The notes under the pieces are model-generated. The model saw nothing but the letters and a program-made list of their open reading frames with translations, did no database searches and was not told the DNA's origin. Source: Dipteris shenzhenensis (Eukaryota > Polypodiophyta > Polypodiopsida > Gleicheniales). Taken from it: a stretch of 64,000 bases of DNA. Location: the NCBI GenBank assembly GCA_047967505.1, contig CM106539.1, one strand, 5' to 3'. Positions within the stretch are counted from its first letter, which is position 1, and the number at the start of each line of letters is the position of its first letter. Position numbers and translations under genes: made by a program. Shown here one piece after another: positions 1 to 12,797 of the stretch.

Positions 1-436
1 CAAGATGACTAGAGGCGTTTGAATCTACCTCTTATGATTGGAGAATGTAGATATTTAATGATTGGGACTTGGTTTCTATTTCTTGGGTGGTCACCTCTCT
101 TGCATGGCATGGATTGCCCATAGCCTTCCTCTTTAAAGAAGGCTCATAATCAAAGACCTCTCCTTTGATTCTACTTGTGTGCTCCTCCATCTCTCTCCTC
201 ACCATTGTACACTCACGTGATTTGCAACATGATATTAGACAAAGCTTGCTCTTCTTCCTTTTCTACTCTTGCCATATCATAGCTCCCTTTTCTTCCAACC
301 ATTTTAGATTTCCTAGGTAGTTGATATGTTGGATCCCTAAATCTACTCCCTAAATTGATACTTTCTTTTTAATTAGGAGAATTTTGGCCTCAATAGGTGC
401 TTAATATTTGTGATTAGAAAACCATCCATAATATTT
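1..436. other. No gene recognised
   Basis: AT-rich plant-like DNA with stops in all frames. I see no transposon protein, tRNA or clear repeat here. Confidence 0.6.
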
Positions 437-455
437 GTGTGTGTGTGTGTGTGTG

Positions 456-509
<54 letters not shown>

Positions 510-546
510 ATGAGAGGGAGGGAGGTATGCATGTATGTATAATGCA

Positions 547-591
<45 letters not shown>

Positions 592-838
592 AGAGAGAGA
601 GGAGTGGTGTGTGTGTGTGTGATGGATAGTTTTACAAAAAAGTGAGAGGTAGATACAGAGTGAGAGAAAAAGGGATTGATTGGCCCATTGGAATCCTTCT
701 TTGCTCCCTGTGTGGATATTTTTACTTCTATTGAATTCAAAATCTAGCCCTTGGATAGTACCATGAGAACATGTCAGGATTTCCATTTAAACATTGGGGA
801 TTTAATGCTCTTCGGATGGTGTTGTTCCTCCTTAAGAG
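437..838. repeat. Microsatellite-bearing dispersed repeat, copy 1
   Basis: The block holds (GT)n at 437-457, (GA)n at 459-507, a short ATGT stretch, (TG)n at 551-587 and (GA)n at 588-602. A unique 3' part (about 618-838) follows, containing 'gattgattggcccattgg' and 'tggtgttgttcctcctta'. The same order of microsatellites and the same 3' part recur at 1835-2297, so this is a dispersed or locally duplicated unit rather than independent microsatellites. Open frames across it only translate the dinucleotide runs (poly Ser-Leu, His-Thr). Confidence 0.85.
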
Positions 839-1832
839 AGTTTGGTATTTTGGGAGAGCACCATTATACGTCCTCCTATCCTTAGCTCTGGATATGCAAC
901 TAACTTTCTCTAAACATTAAGGGTGGTCACATGGGAATTAAATTACTCAGCTACCCAATCAACAACAAATGTAAATGCATCCTAGTTAGGGATATGCTTA
1001 GATTGGTGTTGAGCCGATAGCTATGGAATTCAATTACTCATGCAAATTCCAGCTACCCCTCATCGCGCGACAAATGTAAGTGTGGCATATGCTTAGATTG
1101 ATGTTGAGCCTGTAGAGCTATGGAATGGGACTTGAGATCACCACATCCTTGATAGTAGGTGTAGTGTTCTATGCAATGGTCCCATGCATCTTGAATTCCA
1201 ATCTCTTAATTGATCAGATTTTGCTATTAAGGGGCCTCTAGAGGTGACATATGAGTATGTCCCTCTTACAAACAATGACATGGGTTGGGTCCCTCCGCCC
1301 ACGCTCGCCTATGCATTGTGAATGCTTTGGCCATGACAAGGAGTTGCCAAAGGGCTTGAAAGCCTTAAATGTATTATTCAAGGCAACATCCTGGTCCTAG
1401 GTAGGTAGGGTCACTCTTACAAATCAGTAGAGTACGGTACCAACAAGCATACCTTGGAAACAAGTTACATTTGAAATACCCATACACACGTTGCCTTTTT
1501 ACATTTTTGAACATGATTGCTTACCCATTTCTATACAAATGCATGTTTGGATTTTAACTCTAGTCTAGCTCTCGACCTCTATGCGGCGATAACTACCTTT
1601 GACATATCAATGAAACTCTCCCATCTTCTCCAACGCGGTACTACCAACGCTCATTTTTCTTGCACCTATCTTTGTTGTACACATTTCCTTCTTAAAATAT
1701 CCTTATTTGAGCTCTCTAGTTAGGACTGTCTTCCATTAATGAAGCCTTCAACTTGTTCTGTTTTTGACATTTTGGTCAGTTTACGATCAACCCACCAACT
1801 TGAGGCTCATACTAGCTCTTGGTCTAATTTGA

Positions 1833-1834
<2 letters not shown>
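839..1834. other. No gene recognised
   Basis: Spacer between the two microsatellite repeats. A short phrase ('atgcttagattg.tgttgagcc') occurs twice near 1000 and 1090. No coding similarity was seen on either strand. Confidence 0.5.
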
Positions 1835-1886
<52 letters not shown>

Positions 1887-1906
1887 TATGGGAGGGAGGG
1901 AGCATG

Positions 1907-1940
<34 letters not shown>

Positions 1941-2001
1941 TAATGAATGTATGTATAATGTATGTAAGTGTGTGTGTGTGTGTGTATAGAGAGAGAGAGA
2001 G

Positions 2002-2040
<39 letters not shown>

Positions 2041-2297
2041 TGGTGTGTGTGCATATGTGTGTGTGTGATGGATAGTTCTACAAAAAAGTAAGAGAGGTGG
2101 ATACAGAGTGAGAGAGAAAGGGATTGATTGGCCCATTGGCATTTTTCTTTGCTTGCTATGTGGATATCTTTCCTTAGATATCCTTCTACTGAAGTCAAAA
2201 CCTAGCCCTTGGATAGTCCCACGAGAACATTTCAAGATTTCCATTCAAACATTGGGGAGTGAATGTACTTGGGACGGTGTTGTTCCTCCTTAAGTGA
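1835..2297. repeat. Microsatellite-bearing dispersed repeat, copy 2
   Basis: Contains (GA)n at about 1835-1883, (TATG)n at about 1913-1940, (GT)n near 1968-1985 and (GA)n at 1988-2037. The 3' part (2067-2297) matches copy 1 with scattered substitutions and ends with the same 'ggtgttgttcctccttaa' phrase. The microsatellite lengths differ between the copies, as expected for slippage after duplication. Confidence 0.85.
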
Positions 2298-3576
2298 GAT
2301 TATTATTTTTCTATAATGCATGCTACCAAACACCTCAAAGAGCAGGTGCATATGGAAGCCTCCGGCCTATTCCTTCTGAACTTTGATAGTCATGAATGTC
2401 CTGTTCCTAATCCATCCTCTTTAGATACATTTAGAATGAAGATGACATCTGATATTCAAATATCAATGAAGTTCACTTTTGGTTCAAAATCTATGGGTGT
2501 TATTTGATTAATGCCCTCCATTATATTTTGTTTACTACTTCAACTCAATTTTCCTCCTCAAAACAAAGACCCTTAATAAATCTTTCATTAGGCCCTTAAT
2601 AAATCTAGATTAGGGGCTGGCCAATAGGAAGGCCTCAGCATTTTAAAAAATGGAGGTTTTGGAACCTCTTCTGATTGGTGGGACAACTGACAACCATCCA
2701 CTTTACCTCTAATGACTTTGGTAAAGGTATTTGAAAGATAATTGTGGATGTGGCATCATTCTAGACATCAAAGGTGGATGATTCACAATAGATAAGGTTC
2801 ATCCTAGACCTTGAGATTGTGGAAAGAGGCACTGATCCAATGGGTCAAATAAGATTGTGGCGCCCACCTATTAATGATCCAGATGGCCACATATGAGCCC
2901 TTTGATAAACGCTTACATCCAATGGTGAGGGATACACATGGCATCTACACCCTTAGATTAGTGGTGGATCCAATGGTGGGCGCATCACATGGTGGCTTTG
3001 CATGATTATAATGAGGCATTGACTAGGCCTGCGGTGGCATGTGATCCCTTATATCTTAGAAATATCTAATGGCTAGAGTTTGGCGCAATCCATGGTCCCT
3101 TATATTAAGGTTGCCATCCAACGATTGAGAGGAGGCAATCTCCATGCACTGTTCGATGGAACCTCGATCATGCGGCCTAGCTTGTTTTGAGGATGACCAT
3201 TAGATCTTAAGAAGATCTAATGGCCACGAAATGGTGTTGTTCGTGCACCCTTAGATGAACATCTCCATCCAACGACCAAGACCTCATGCACATTGTGCAT
3301 CGTGGGATTTGTGACGGCCTACCCATAGATGGTGCCACATGTCACTTTCATGTAATAATGCTTGTCTCCTAGCACCACATGCCACTAGCCTACCAACCTT
3401 TAGAAGAAAATATGATCCGATGGCTCCAAACAAGTGCTAGTCACTAGCCCTTGATAGAAAAAGATACAATGGCCTTAATCTCAATGCATTTGTGACCCAT
3501 ATGATCGGGCTTGGATTAGATTTTTGATACACCCATCTTGCATCTCGCTTGTAGGTAGACAAATAGTGAAAATTTT
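2298..3576. other. No gene recognised; low-level phrase repetition
   Basis: No coding similarity. Short phrases such as 'ccatccaacga' and 'aatggccac' recur between about 2850 and 3480, so this may be an old decayed repeat. I cannot assign it to a family. Confidence 0.45.
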
Positions 3577-3640
3577 GTCTTGACCTTGTAAAATCCATTC
3601 ATTTAATGAATCTTACCAATGGATCTTACAAGGTCAAGAC
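3577..3640. repeat. 23-bp inverted repeat with 18-bp loop
   Basis: The left arm at 3577-3599 begins 'gtcttgaccttgtaa'. The right arm at 3618-3640 is its reverse complement with one mismatch. The hairpin sits at the left edge of a region that resembles an LTR leader. It could be a foldback-element terminus or a chance relic. It is not a bacterial-type terminator. Confidence 0.7.
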
Positions 3641-4135
3641 CCTAATCCTCTCCTTATGGGGCCCTTTTTAAGTCCAAACTTCCCCTAATGGGGTAGAGAA
3701 CTACTTGATAATCTCCTAGTAGATACCCAACATGGGATGTTAGGGAAGGTTTCCAAGAGGAAGGCCATTTTATATATCTCTTTAGTAAAGAAATTTTCGT
3801 AATAAGGTATAATGTAGTCGCAGTATTTGTTACATGAGATATGATTATATATATTGGAAGAATAATCATGGCACATGGATACCTATAAATTGTGAGATAG
3901 TAGACACTACAGAGGTAGAGATACATATGCCAAAGGGAAAAATGCAATGTCTTGAGGTCATAGATAGTTAGAGCTTGAAGAACATTCAAGAATACATTTC
4001 TATCACATTTGATGATAGTGATTTTATCTTTACAACAATGAATGGGAAGATAATAAGAATGCAACTTGAAGCAACATCAATGTTCTACAAAGTGAAGCCT
4101 CCTTGTATCTTCGTCATTCATATTGGTATCAAAAG
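3641..4135 (+). other. Candidate LTR remnant ending in a primer-binding-like site
   Basis: The only sign is 'ttggtatcaaaag' at 4123-4135. It resembles the TTGGTATCAGAGC site complementary to initiator Met-tRNA that follows a 5' LTR in plant copia elements. The preceding 480 bp are non-coding and AT-rich, as an LTR would be. I found no matching second LTR, so this is a weak call. Confidence 0.25.
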
Positions 4136-4789
4136 TTTATAGTTTTTTTATTTCTAGCAATGAGCCTAGACTATTCTTTCGAATATTTTAAAATGATGAT
4201 TGATTGCTGAAAATTTATCATGCTAAATTATTCTCATGCTTTATTACCTAAATTGTATTAAACGTCACCTTTTACTTTCAAGAGTGTTTTGAAAATTCTA
4301 GAGTCTACCATATAAAGGCTAGAGGGCTAAACACAACCTCTATTGTGCTCATCCCCTAGACACAACCTCTTTAACCCCAACTCATACCAGCTTCCACATC
4401 CCTCCAATGGCCACACCCCATGATGGCATACCATGACTTCATGGCTTGTACTCACTATTCAAGTAGAGATCTGGAGTTATATGACATTTTTAATCATCGC
4501 CGTATAGATGTGATGTGACAGTCCAAAAGCAATGAATATGTTAAAGGACGTTATAGAATACACCAATGAAAAAGTTAGACCTGACATGGTCTATTTAGGC
4601 ATAGATAGATTAGACTGGATTCCTATCAATATCCTTATAGAAATGCAACAGTGATACTGGTTTTAGACATAGGTTGCATAGAATATGTAAATATGTAAGC
4701 CCAAAAAGTTATAGAAAAATATAAAAGGAGGAAGTGGAAGGCTGCATAATTCCCAAGCATTGTTTTGTATGAAACTTCCATTTCTTCAT
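4136..4789. other. No gene recognised
   Basis: No coding similarity seen. The region lies between the weak LTR candidate and the 3' end of a minus-strand copia remnant, so it may include decayed copia RT or 3' LTR sequence too divergent to recognise. Confidence 0.4.
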
Positions 4790-7472
4790 TCATATAGCAA
4801 TTTGCTAGTCTGGCTTGTCAACTACGTCTTCAAAGTACACTGGCTCTTTTGTGGTGGCCACCATGATGGTAGTCATAAGAGCATAATCAGTGGTTTCAAT
4901 CTAAATTTCTTTGCCTTTCGGAGCATATGTCAATCTATCTAGTGGTGTGGCTTTCCCTAGTAGACCCTCTGAGCTGCTGCTCTTCTCAGGGTGTCTCTGG
5001 AAATTCTTGCTCTTCATCATCCTCAACCTTTTTTTTAGGTGTTTGAGTAACCGGTGTGTTTGTATCCTATGCATTTGATGTTTTCCATTCTCATTCTTCA
5101 TCAAATATGACATCTTTGGAGATTATGATCTTTTGGTTGAGTGTATCATACAACTTGTATGCTTTGCTTTCTTCACTGTAGCAAACCATGATGCATTTTC
5201 ATGACTTCACATCCATTTTTTTGCGATGATCATATTGTATGTGGGCATATGCTATGCAACCAAATATGCGCATATGCGCAATGCGTGGCTTGTATCCAAT
5301 AAATACCTCATAAGTTGTCATACCCTAAATCGGCTCTATTGGAAGCTGATTAAGCAAGTAGTTTGCAGTGGCCATTGCTTCTACCCAATACTGATTGGGA
5401 AGATGCTTCTCACTGAGTATTGCTCTAGCATTTTCTGCTAAAGTCCCATTATCCCTTTTTGCTATTGCATTTTGGTGGGGAGTATCTGCACAAGTGAACT
5501 ATCTTCAAATGCCATTACTTCTACAAAAGTTCGTTAATGTTGAAGACATATTCATCTCCTCTTTCTGATCTATGACTTTGATCTTTGTATGTCTGGTTGT
5601 CAACCTTGGCTTTGAATTCTTGAAATCTAGAAAATACTCTCAAAAAAGACTTTAGATTTCTCTTTAAAAAAGTAGACCCTACAATATGCACTGTAGCCGT
5701 CATCGATGAAAGTCAAGTAATAATGTGAACCATTGGCATTGTGGGTCTATGCATAACCCCATACATCTATATGAATCAAATTAATAATGCCTCTTGCTCG
5801 AAAGGTGCTTCTACCAAAATTGGTTCTCTTTTTTTTTCTAGAGCAACATGCTTCACAAGTATTTCCAAGTAATTGAAGTTTAGGAATTTCAATTGCCAGA
5901 TTCTAATTTCTTAGCTGCATCAAGGTTTTGAAATGGACATGTCCATATCTCTTATGCCATACTATGAAAAGTGGCATAGGTTGCTGCTAAACTGACATGG
6001 CATGCAAATCTGGTACTGAAGTTAACATTCTAAACAAGCATCCTTTCTTGGCTACTTTTCCTACTAGATGATATCCTCTGGATTTGTCTCTCATTATGCA
6101 TTCATCCCCATCAAAGATGACTTGATAGTTGTGTTCTATCATTTGCCCAACTGATAAGAGGTTTTTGTTGAGCTTCGGAACATAGAGTACATCTTTCACC
6201 AATCCTTTTATACTAGTGAAATTGTTCATAGGGACAATGCCTTTCCCTTGAACTAGGTTTGGTGTGTTATCTGCAATGTTAACAAAATTCATTGACAATC
6301 CTTCTAATGGTTTCATCTCTGTGAACCATGCAGATGTTTTGTCATGTGTGATGATGCACCGCTGTCAATGTACCAAGGATCTCGATCTGCTTGATCAACT
6401 TGATAATTGCATTTCCCTTTGGAATTGCAATCAATGTCAAGATACATTGTATTAGTCTTCTGCATATCCTCAATTGAAAGATACTTATTATAAGGTTGCA
6501 TTAGCATAATGACTACGATGTGAATTCCCACCATGATGATTTCCTCTTCCATAAAAGTTCCCTTGATTGTTGCTACTGGATTGACCTTGATGCATTCCCT
6601 CTTCCTTGAAATATTCCTTGTTGGATTGATTTTCTCTTGGATGATGATGTTGATGCTTCTGCGAATGCTAATGCTGTTGATGCTGATTTTGTTAATGATG
6701 ATGACCACTTCGCTGCTGAGATGCTGTACCTTTGCCTCTGCCTCTGACTTTAGCTTTGTCTAAAGCTATAAATACTTGATCCTTGGAATGAACCTTGTGT
6801 GCTTGAATGGCCTGAATCTTGAGTTCTTCACCAAGTCACACTGACCATAGCTCTTCCAATGTTGGAATTTGTTGTTGAATGGCAACACCCTAGACTAGAT
6901 TCTTGTATCCCTTTCCTAGTCCATTCAAGATGACTTGAACCATTTCTGCAGGATTCGGAGTCTCTCCTACTGCTTCGAGTGGATTGTTGTAAGCCTTATT
7001 TTTTAGTATGTGAGCATGATCAATATCATTTCCATTGTTGAGAAAACTCTGGTTGATCTAGTTTCTCAATGGGAGAATCTTGGATGTGTTCTTAGACTCA
7101 TAAAGAGCTGCTACATATCCCATGCATCTTTTGATGTCTTCACTGTGATGAGCTGTCCTAGCATGACATATTGCACATTTTGTTTGATCAAATCATATGC
7201 ATATTTGTCTTTCTTGTTCCATTCTTCCTATGCTCAAGAAATGGTAGGATCTACTACAAGTGTGGACACCGTTGGTGCAAGTGTAGACCTTCTTCTTATG
7301 CTGCAGCAATGGTGGAAGCTACTGCTAGATTGCTAGATGGTCTATGTGTAGACCCATCGACATACTCCCATTTGTATTAAAGTACAAGAATGGTCTCCAT
7401 TTGATATTTCCATGAGCCTTAATTTGAGTTGTCTAACTAAGTAGATGCCTCCAAATTGATGTTGTTTGTCAT
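4790..7472 (-). pseudogene. Decayed Ty1/copia gag-pol, copy A
   Basis: Read right to left on the minus strand. The gag start at 7472 encodes MTNNINLEAS. A gag body follows, with a stretch near 7200-7100 reading KYAYDLIKQNVQYVMLGQL allowing for frameshifts. A basic spacer comes next, then the protease motif WYIDSGASSHMT at about 6350. The pre-integrase region at 5987-6316 contains VLYVPKLNKNLLSVGQM. Integrase remnants follow near 5250-5900 (FGCIAYAHMH-like), then a charged linker at 4901-5113. In intact copia elements these domains process the polyprotein and insert the cDNA. Many stops and frameshifts are present and RT/RNase H are not recognisable, so it is dead. The same order recurs in copy B at 10570-12220. 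Confidence 0.85.
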
Positions 7473-10238
7473 GGTCCTTCACCTCTCATGAGGAAGGGAG
7501 AGGAGGCAACTCCATTGGCATAATTTCTTACTATGAATAAGGTGTTTTGAATGTCACCACTAACAAGGACAATAGGTGGATTGCACTTCAATGCCTGGTA
7601 AAAGGAGTTCATTTCACTTTTGCTTCTATCTCTATGTATGCACCTACATACTATCAAGATAGAGCAGAAACGTGGCAGTCTCTTGATGTTCTTAGTGACA
7701 ATGTTTCTGCTACTAGGTGACTTTAACATGGTTGAAAACAAAAATCTTGATAGAAGTGCATGTGAAAATCACTATCTGAATCAACTGCAACCTGAACTCT
7801 AAGTTAAGATAGAAGTGTAATATATTCCAATCTATTACAAGGCTTCTATGGCAAATGATGTCGGTAATAGCCAAGTGGCTTTATAAGGCTGAAAAATAGC
7901 ATGCACAATGAAAGAAAAATAGCCGATAAGACTTTACAATGAAGGCATGTGAATGCAAAATCAAATAATGTGCAATATGACCACTAATCAATCAGCCAAT
8001 GCCTCTCAAAACTATAAATTCTACTCACTGAAGTGTGGAAGATTGGGTTTCAGTACATGTGATGATGCGAAACTACATGTGAGTGTAGGGACTAACTCTA
8101 AGCAGAAACTATTTGGGAATTTTAGGGCATGGCTTGGATTTGTTACTTTTGAGTTCTCTCCCATATGGATTATCTAATATACTTTGATCTACATATAGAC
8201 AAACCATCAAGCGATGAAAAACACCTGAAAAACAACCAATACTTCCTTTTCTTTTGTTCTTTTTAAGTGTTGGGTCAAATGCATCGATGTAGAGGATTGT
8301 GTGTGTGCAAGAAATGGATTTGATGCCAAGGCTAAAAAGTGTGTGATACATGAGCCAAAATGTGTGCATGATGTGATGAATGTGTAGGGCACAAAAAATC
8401 GAGCATTTTTGCTTTTTGGAGCACCCTCAAATTCTTCTTGGATCAACAAAGATGAGTGCATTTATGTGGAGGGGCAAAAAGGGTGGAAATGATGATGTGG
8501 CAATCAGATTCATGTGCAAAACTGTGCCTAGCAAGGGATGTGCCTATGAGGCACTATGTGATGTTGCAAGTCTATGCACATGGAGGGTGCCAAGTGTGCC
8601 TGTGAAGGGGAAATTGTGCTTGCTAAGGGATTGTGCCATGTGGTAGTGATGAGGTGTCAGGTGCTTACATAGATGACATGGCAATCTAATGATTTCTCAA
8701 TGATGACATGGAAATTTGACTTTGACTATTGACGTTGCCATTGTGATGATGTGGCATTGATGGGCTCGGGAGGTTCACACAATAATGTATGTGAGTATTA
8801 CGTGAACTCAACATAAGAATATATTTAATCTCATTTTTTCTCACATTTTTATTTATAGAAGGGTTCAAAAAAAAGATTTTAGGAAAAAATTTGCAGATTA
8901 AATAGAAAAAGGGCACATTTTATTGATGAAAATTTCATAGATAAGGGGTTTTATAAATAGGCCTTGAACGCATATGATACATAGGTTTTATACATAGTGA
9001 ACCCCCCGAGTTGATGAGTTGGACTTGTGACATGGCATTGTGTTGACGTTACAGATAGGACTACAAACATGGCACAAGCGAGGCCACTGATGATGTGGTA
9101 AGACAATCCACAATGATGGTGGCATGACCACTACGGGTGATGCAGCAAGGTTGCCACATGTCGGATAAGCTGCCATGTGGCACATAACACAGATGTGGTA
9201 GGTGATATTATGTGGTAATGTGCTATGGTGCCACATGTGTAGATAGAGTTAGCCTCAGGTATGGTTAGAAAGCTGCCACACGTCAGTCAACTACCCACCC
9301 TTGGTGAGGTAAGATTCCCCAAAATCTATAATATTTTGACATAATATTATTTGATGCTCTAGACTTGATTTAGATTCAGATGAAATCTATGAAAGATTTC
9401 ATCGACTCACAAGGTTCATCTCCGTGTTGCCAGTCGGTCTTGTTGTTGATGCAGTGTCTGTTGTCACTTGTAGAGGTTGGCAGTTGAGTTGACTTGTGGC
9501 ATGTTGGAGCATCGCTAGCATCAAAGGTAGGAGCTTGTTGTTGAAGTGCTCGATGGAGGCCGCCCGATAGTGTATGCTGGCTGTGTGACGCCTTGCATAG
9601 TGAGTGCTATGGCTACCTTGTGGGTTGAAGTTGCATCTCAGCCAGGCATTGTATATCATGGATGCGGTTCAGCTTGCAATTAGAAGATAATAGCTAGGAT
9701 GAGTGCCGTAGGCAGAAGCTTGAATCACCTCAGACTTAAATGATTTTGATGGGAGCTCGTGGGCAGAAGATAACATTGCTAGTTGTAAAGAGGCAACTCA
9801 CCAATTGTTTGGTCGCATAAAGGAAGAAGAGGTGACCATGTGAAGGCCTACACTAGAAGCATACCGTCAGCAAGGCATATCAGGAGTAGCTATCCATGCC
9901 AGGTCAAAGGTGGTGGATTTTTAAAGGATCTAACAGGGTGGCAGCTTCTGAGCATATGAGGAAGTTGTTTCACCTTATGAAAAAGAGGTCTGGGTTCATG
10001 GAGGAGTCAAGAGGAGATGTGTAATATTGTAGGCTTGTGTGAAGGAAGGATATAATAGATGATGTGCGGGCTATTGGTTAGCATGCAAACTAAAAACTGA
10101 TATAGTGAGATTCTTAGAAGACACAAGAGGAAGCTTTCTTATCTTGATGAGAATTATGGAGTTTGATATTGTACATGGTTGATTTTTATGGCTGGTCTGT
10201 GAAGAGGAGTCAATGGCAGTTATGCAGATTTGAAATTG
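5195..10238. repeat. Tandem segmental duplication, copy A
   Basis: About 5 kb that aligns collinearly with 10570-15990. Anchors shared by both copies are the decayed copia integrase and protease (5200-6860 versus 10575-12215), the phrase 'ggctgaaaaatagcatgcacaatg' (7888 versus 13728), the block starting 'gagttggacttgtgacatgg' (9017 versus 14777) and the end near 'gagtttgatattgta' (10159 versus 15910). Beyond the copia gag (7473-10238) I see no gene. Substitutions and small indels are scattered throughout, so the event is not recent. Confidence 0.85.
7473..10238. other. Non-coding part of duplication copy A
   Basis: Lies upstream (minus sense) of the copia A gag start. It could be the leader and LTR of that element, but I found no tRNA-complementary site and no second copy that would define LTR ends. 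Sequence is low-GC, with stops in all frames and short open frames only. No RNA gene was recognised. Confidence 0.5.
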
Positions 10239-10569
10239 TTAATGTGTTTTGCATTTTGAATCGTGGATACTGTGTATTTTTGTGTCTTATCTCAATTAGT
10301 TTGTGGTAATTTGTTTGGAGTTCTTGTAACAAGGATACATGCAAGGATACATGCTATGGACACTCCTGTTTATGCTCTATCTACATGAGCTACCAAAACC
10401 CAGCCAATGCCACTAAAATCCTAGCTTCAATTTGTTTCTACAAATGCAGTTAAAGTGAATGATGATTTTATCTCTTGAGCTTAGGCTAGAAAAACTTAGC
10501 GTTTTATTTCAAGGTCTTCGTGTTGAGGTTAAGCTTTCCCTAGTTCATGGAGAATATTGGTCTATGATA
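10239..10569. other. Spacer between the two duplicated segments
   Basis: About 330 bp not shared by the two copies. It contains a short direct repeat 'aaggatacatgc' near 10332-10355. No gene recognised. Confidence 0.5.
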
Positions 10570-12220
10570 GTACATGACTTCACATCTATTATTTTGCGAG
10601 GATCGTCATGCATGTGGGCATATGCTATGCAACCAAATATGTGGATATGCGCGATGCGTGGCTTGTATCCAATGAATTCCTCATAAGGTGTCATACGCTG
10701 AATCGACTCAGTTGGAAGCTGATTAAACAAGTAGTTTGTAGTGGCCATTGCTTCTACCAAATACTGATTTGGAAGATGCTTCTCACTTAGTATTTCTCTA
10801 GAATTTTTTGCTAAAGTCCCATTATCCCTTTCTGCTATTGCATTTTGGTGAGAAGTACCTGCACAAGTAAATTATCTTTGAATGCCATTACTTTGGAAAA
10901 AGTTTGTGAATGTTGAAGACATGTATTCACCTTCTCTGTCTAATCTCATGACTTTGACCTTTCTGCATGTCTGGTTCTCAACCGTGGCTATGACTTCTTA
11001 AAATCTAGAAAATACTCTCACAAAGACTTTAGATTTCTCTTTCAGAAAGTAGACCCAGCAATTTCTGCTATAGCCGTCATCAATGAAAGTCAAATAGTAA
11101 GTGAACCATTGACATTGTGGGTTTGTGCATAACCCCATACATTTGTATGAATCAAATGAGGTATGCCTCTTGCTCGATAGGTGCTTCTACCAAAATTAAT
11201 TCTCTTTTTTTCACCAAAGCAACATGCTTCACAATTATTTCCAAGAAACTAAAGTTTAAGAATTTCAATTGCCATATTTTTTGTTTCTTAGCTGCATCAA
11301 GCTTTTGAAATTGACATGTCCATATCTCTTATCCCATACTACCAAAAGTGGCATAGGTTGCTACTAAACTAACATGGCCTACAAATCTGGTAATGAAGCT
11401 AACATTTCAAACAAGTATCCTTTCTTGGCTGCTTTTCCTACTAGAGCTGATATCCTCTAGATTTGTCTCTGATCATGCACTCATCTCCATCAAAGATGAC
11501 TCGATAGTTGTGTTCTGTCATTTGCCCAACTGATAAGAGGTTCTTGCTGAGCTTTGGAACATAGAGTACATCTTTCACCAATCCTTTTGTACTAGTTAAA
11601 TTGTTCATAGGGACAATTCCTTTCCTTTGAACTGGATTTGGTGTCTTATCTGCAGTGTAGATAACATTCGTCGATGGTCCTTCTAATGGTTTCATCTCTG
11701 TGAACCATGTAGATGCTTTGTCATGTGTGATGATGCACCACTGTCAATGTACCAAGGATCTTAATCTACTTGATCAACTCGATAAATGCATTCCCCTTCG
11801 TAATTTCAATTAATGTCAAGGTACATTGCATCAGTATTCTGCATATCCTCACTTGAAAGATACTTATTATAAGTTTCCATTAGCATAATGACTATGACTT
11901 GAATGCCCACCATGATTATTTCCTCTTTCCTTGATTGGTGCTGGATTGACCTCGATGCATTCCCTCTTCCTTGAAATCTTACTCTGTTGGATAATGATGT
12001 CCTCTTGGATGATGATGTGATGCTTCTATGAATGTTAATGCTGTTGATGCTGATTTTGTTGATGATGATGACCACTTTGCTGAGATGCTCTACCTCTGAC
12101 TTTATCTCTGTCTAAAGCTATAAATACTTGATCCTTTGAATGACCTTTGCATGCTTGAATGGCCTGAATCTCGAGTTCTTCACCAAGTAACACTGACTAT
12201 AGCTCTTCTAATGTTGGAAT
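10570..12220 (-). pseudogene. Decayed Ty1/copia gag-pol, copy B
   Basis: Minus-strand counterpart of copy A. At 10545-10760 it encodes an integrase C-terminal piece with NYLFNQLPTESIQRMTPYEE and HIFGCIAYAHMHDD. At 11441-11695 it encodes the pre-integrase block (VLYVPKLSKNLLSVGQM). The protease region near 11700-11780 still shows the DSGASSHMT-type motif, and a basic gag spacer follows at 11806-12075. Stops and frameshifts differ from copy A. The gag N-terminal part is missing because a TRIM-like element and an associated deletion replace what corresponds to 6864-7443 in copy A. A few gag codons survive at the 13545 junction. Confidence 0.85.
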
Positions 12221-12557
12221 TGACAAAGTGCGGATCGTAGTTAGCCTAGTGCACACAAGAGTAGCTGAAGAACTAAGGAGGTTCAAAGCACACTAAATAA
12301 GACATGAGAGGGAGGTAGCAAATCTATATCTCTTGCAATGTGTGTTCAACAATACATGATAGGCCTCTTATATAGAGAGTGCCCTTTGAATAGTCAACAC
12401 ATGTGTGATTCTCTCATCCACATCTCTCCTTGTGGATATCCTCAATCCACATCTCCACATCATGTAGTCCACATCTTAGGGTGGCTACTTTAATTCTTTC
12501 CTTAGCACATACCTTAGCCCTTTAATCTATGTGCTCATGGCACCATATCTCTCAACA
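12221..12557 (-). repeat. 3' LTR of the TRIM-like element
   Basis: In minus sense it starts TGTTGAGAGATATGG and ends CACTTTGTCA, giving the TG...CA boundaries. Its 148 bp at 12221-12369 match the truncated LTR at 13398-13544. Confidence 0.85.
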
Positions 12558-12727
12558 CCTCCCCTTGGTGCCATGATCCTTTGGCTACTGCAAGGTGGTC
12601 AGATGTGAGTTACATTCCATCACCTCCCCTTAGTGCATACATTGCTACTTAAGGTGGTCAAGTGTGGCTTTTTACATGTCAATACCTCCCCTGGGTGCTT
12701 TCATAGCTACTCTCAGGTGGTCAGGCT
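12558..12727 (-). repeat. Three tandem purine-tract repeats beside the LTR
   Basis: In plus sense the phrase 'cacctcccctt(a/g)gtgc' occurs at about 12555 and 12621, and a variant 'tacctcccctgggtgc' at 12684. Each is followed by a 'gctact...aggtggtca' phrase. In minus sense this is three spaced copies of a GGGGAGG polypurine tract. The copy touching the LTR is the likely plus-strand primer of reverse transcription; the other two look like duplicates. Confidence 0.75.
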
Positions 12728-12797
12728 TGTTTTACAAAATATAGGCAAGGTTGGCAAGGTTTTTGTTTCACAATACATGTTGTTCCTATCATTTTGC

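Noticed and set aside
414-786. Open frames of about 100 codons over the first microsatellite block
   Set aside because: They translate GA/GT runs into Ser-Leu and Thr-His repeats; no gene signal.
1739-2244. Three overlapping ORFs up to 145 codons
   Set aside because: Products of (GA)n, (GT)n and (TATG)n; the same repeat exists at 437-838.
3654-4064. 136-codon minus-strand ORF with hydrophobic stretches
   Set aside because: AT-rich, Tyr/Ile-rich random-looking text; the other strand looks like an LTR leader.
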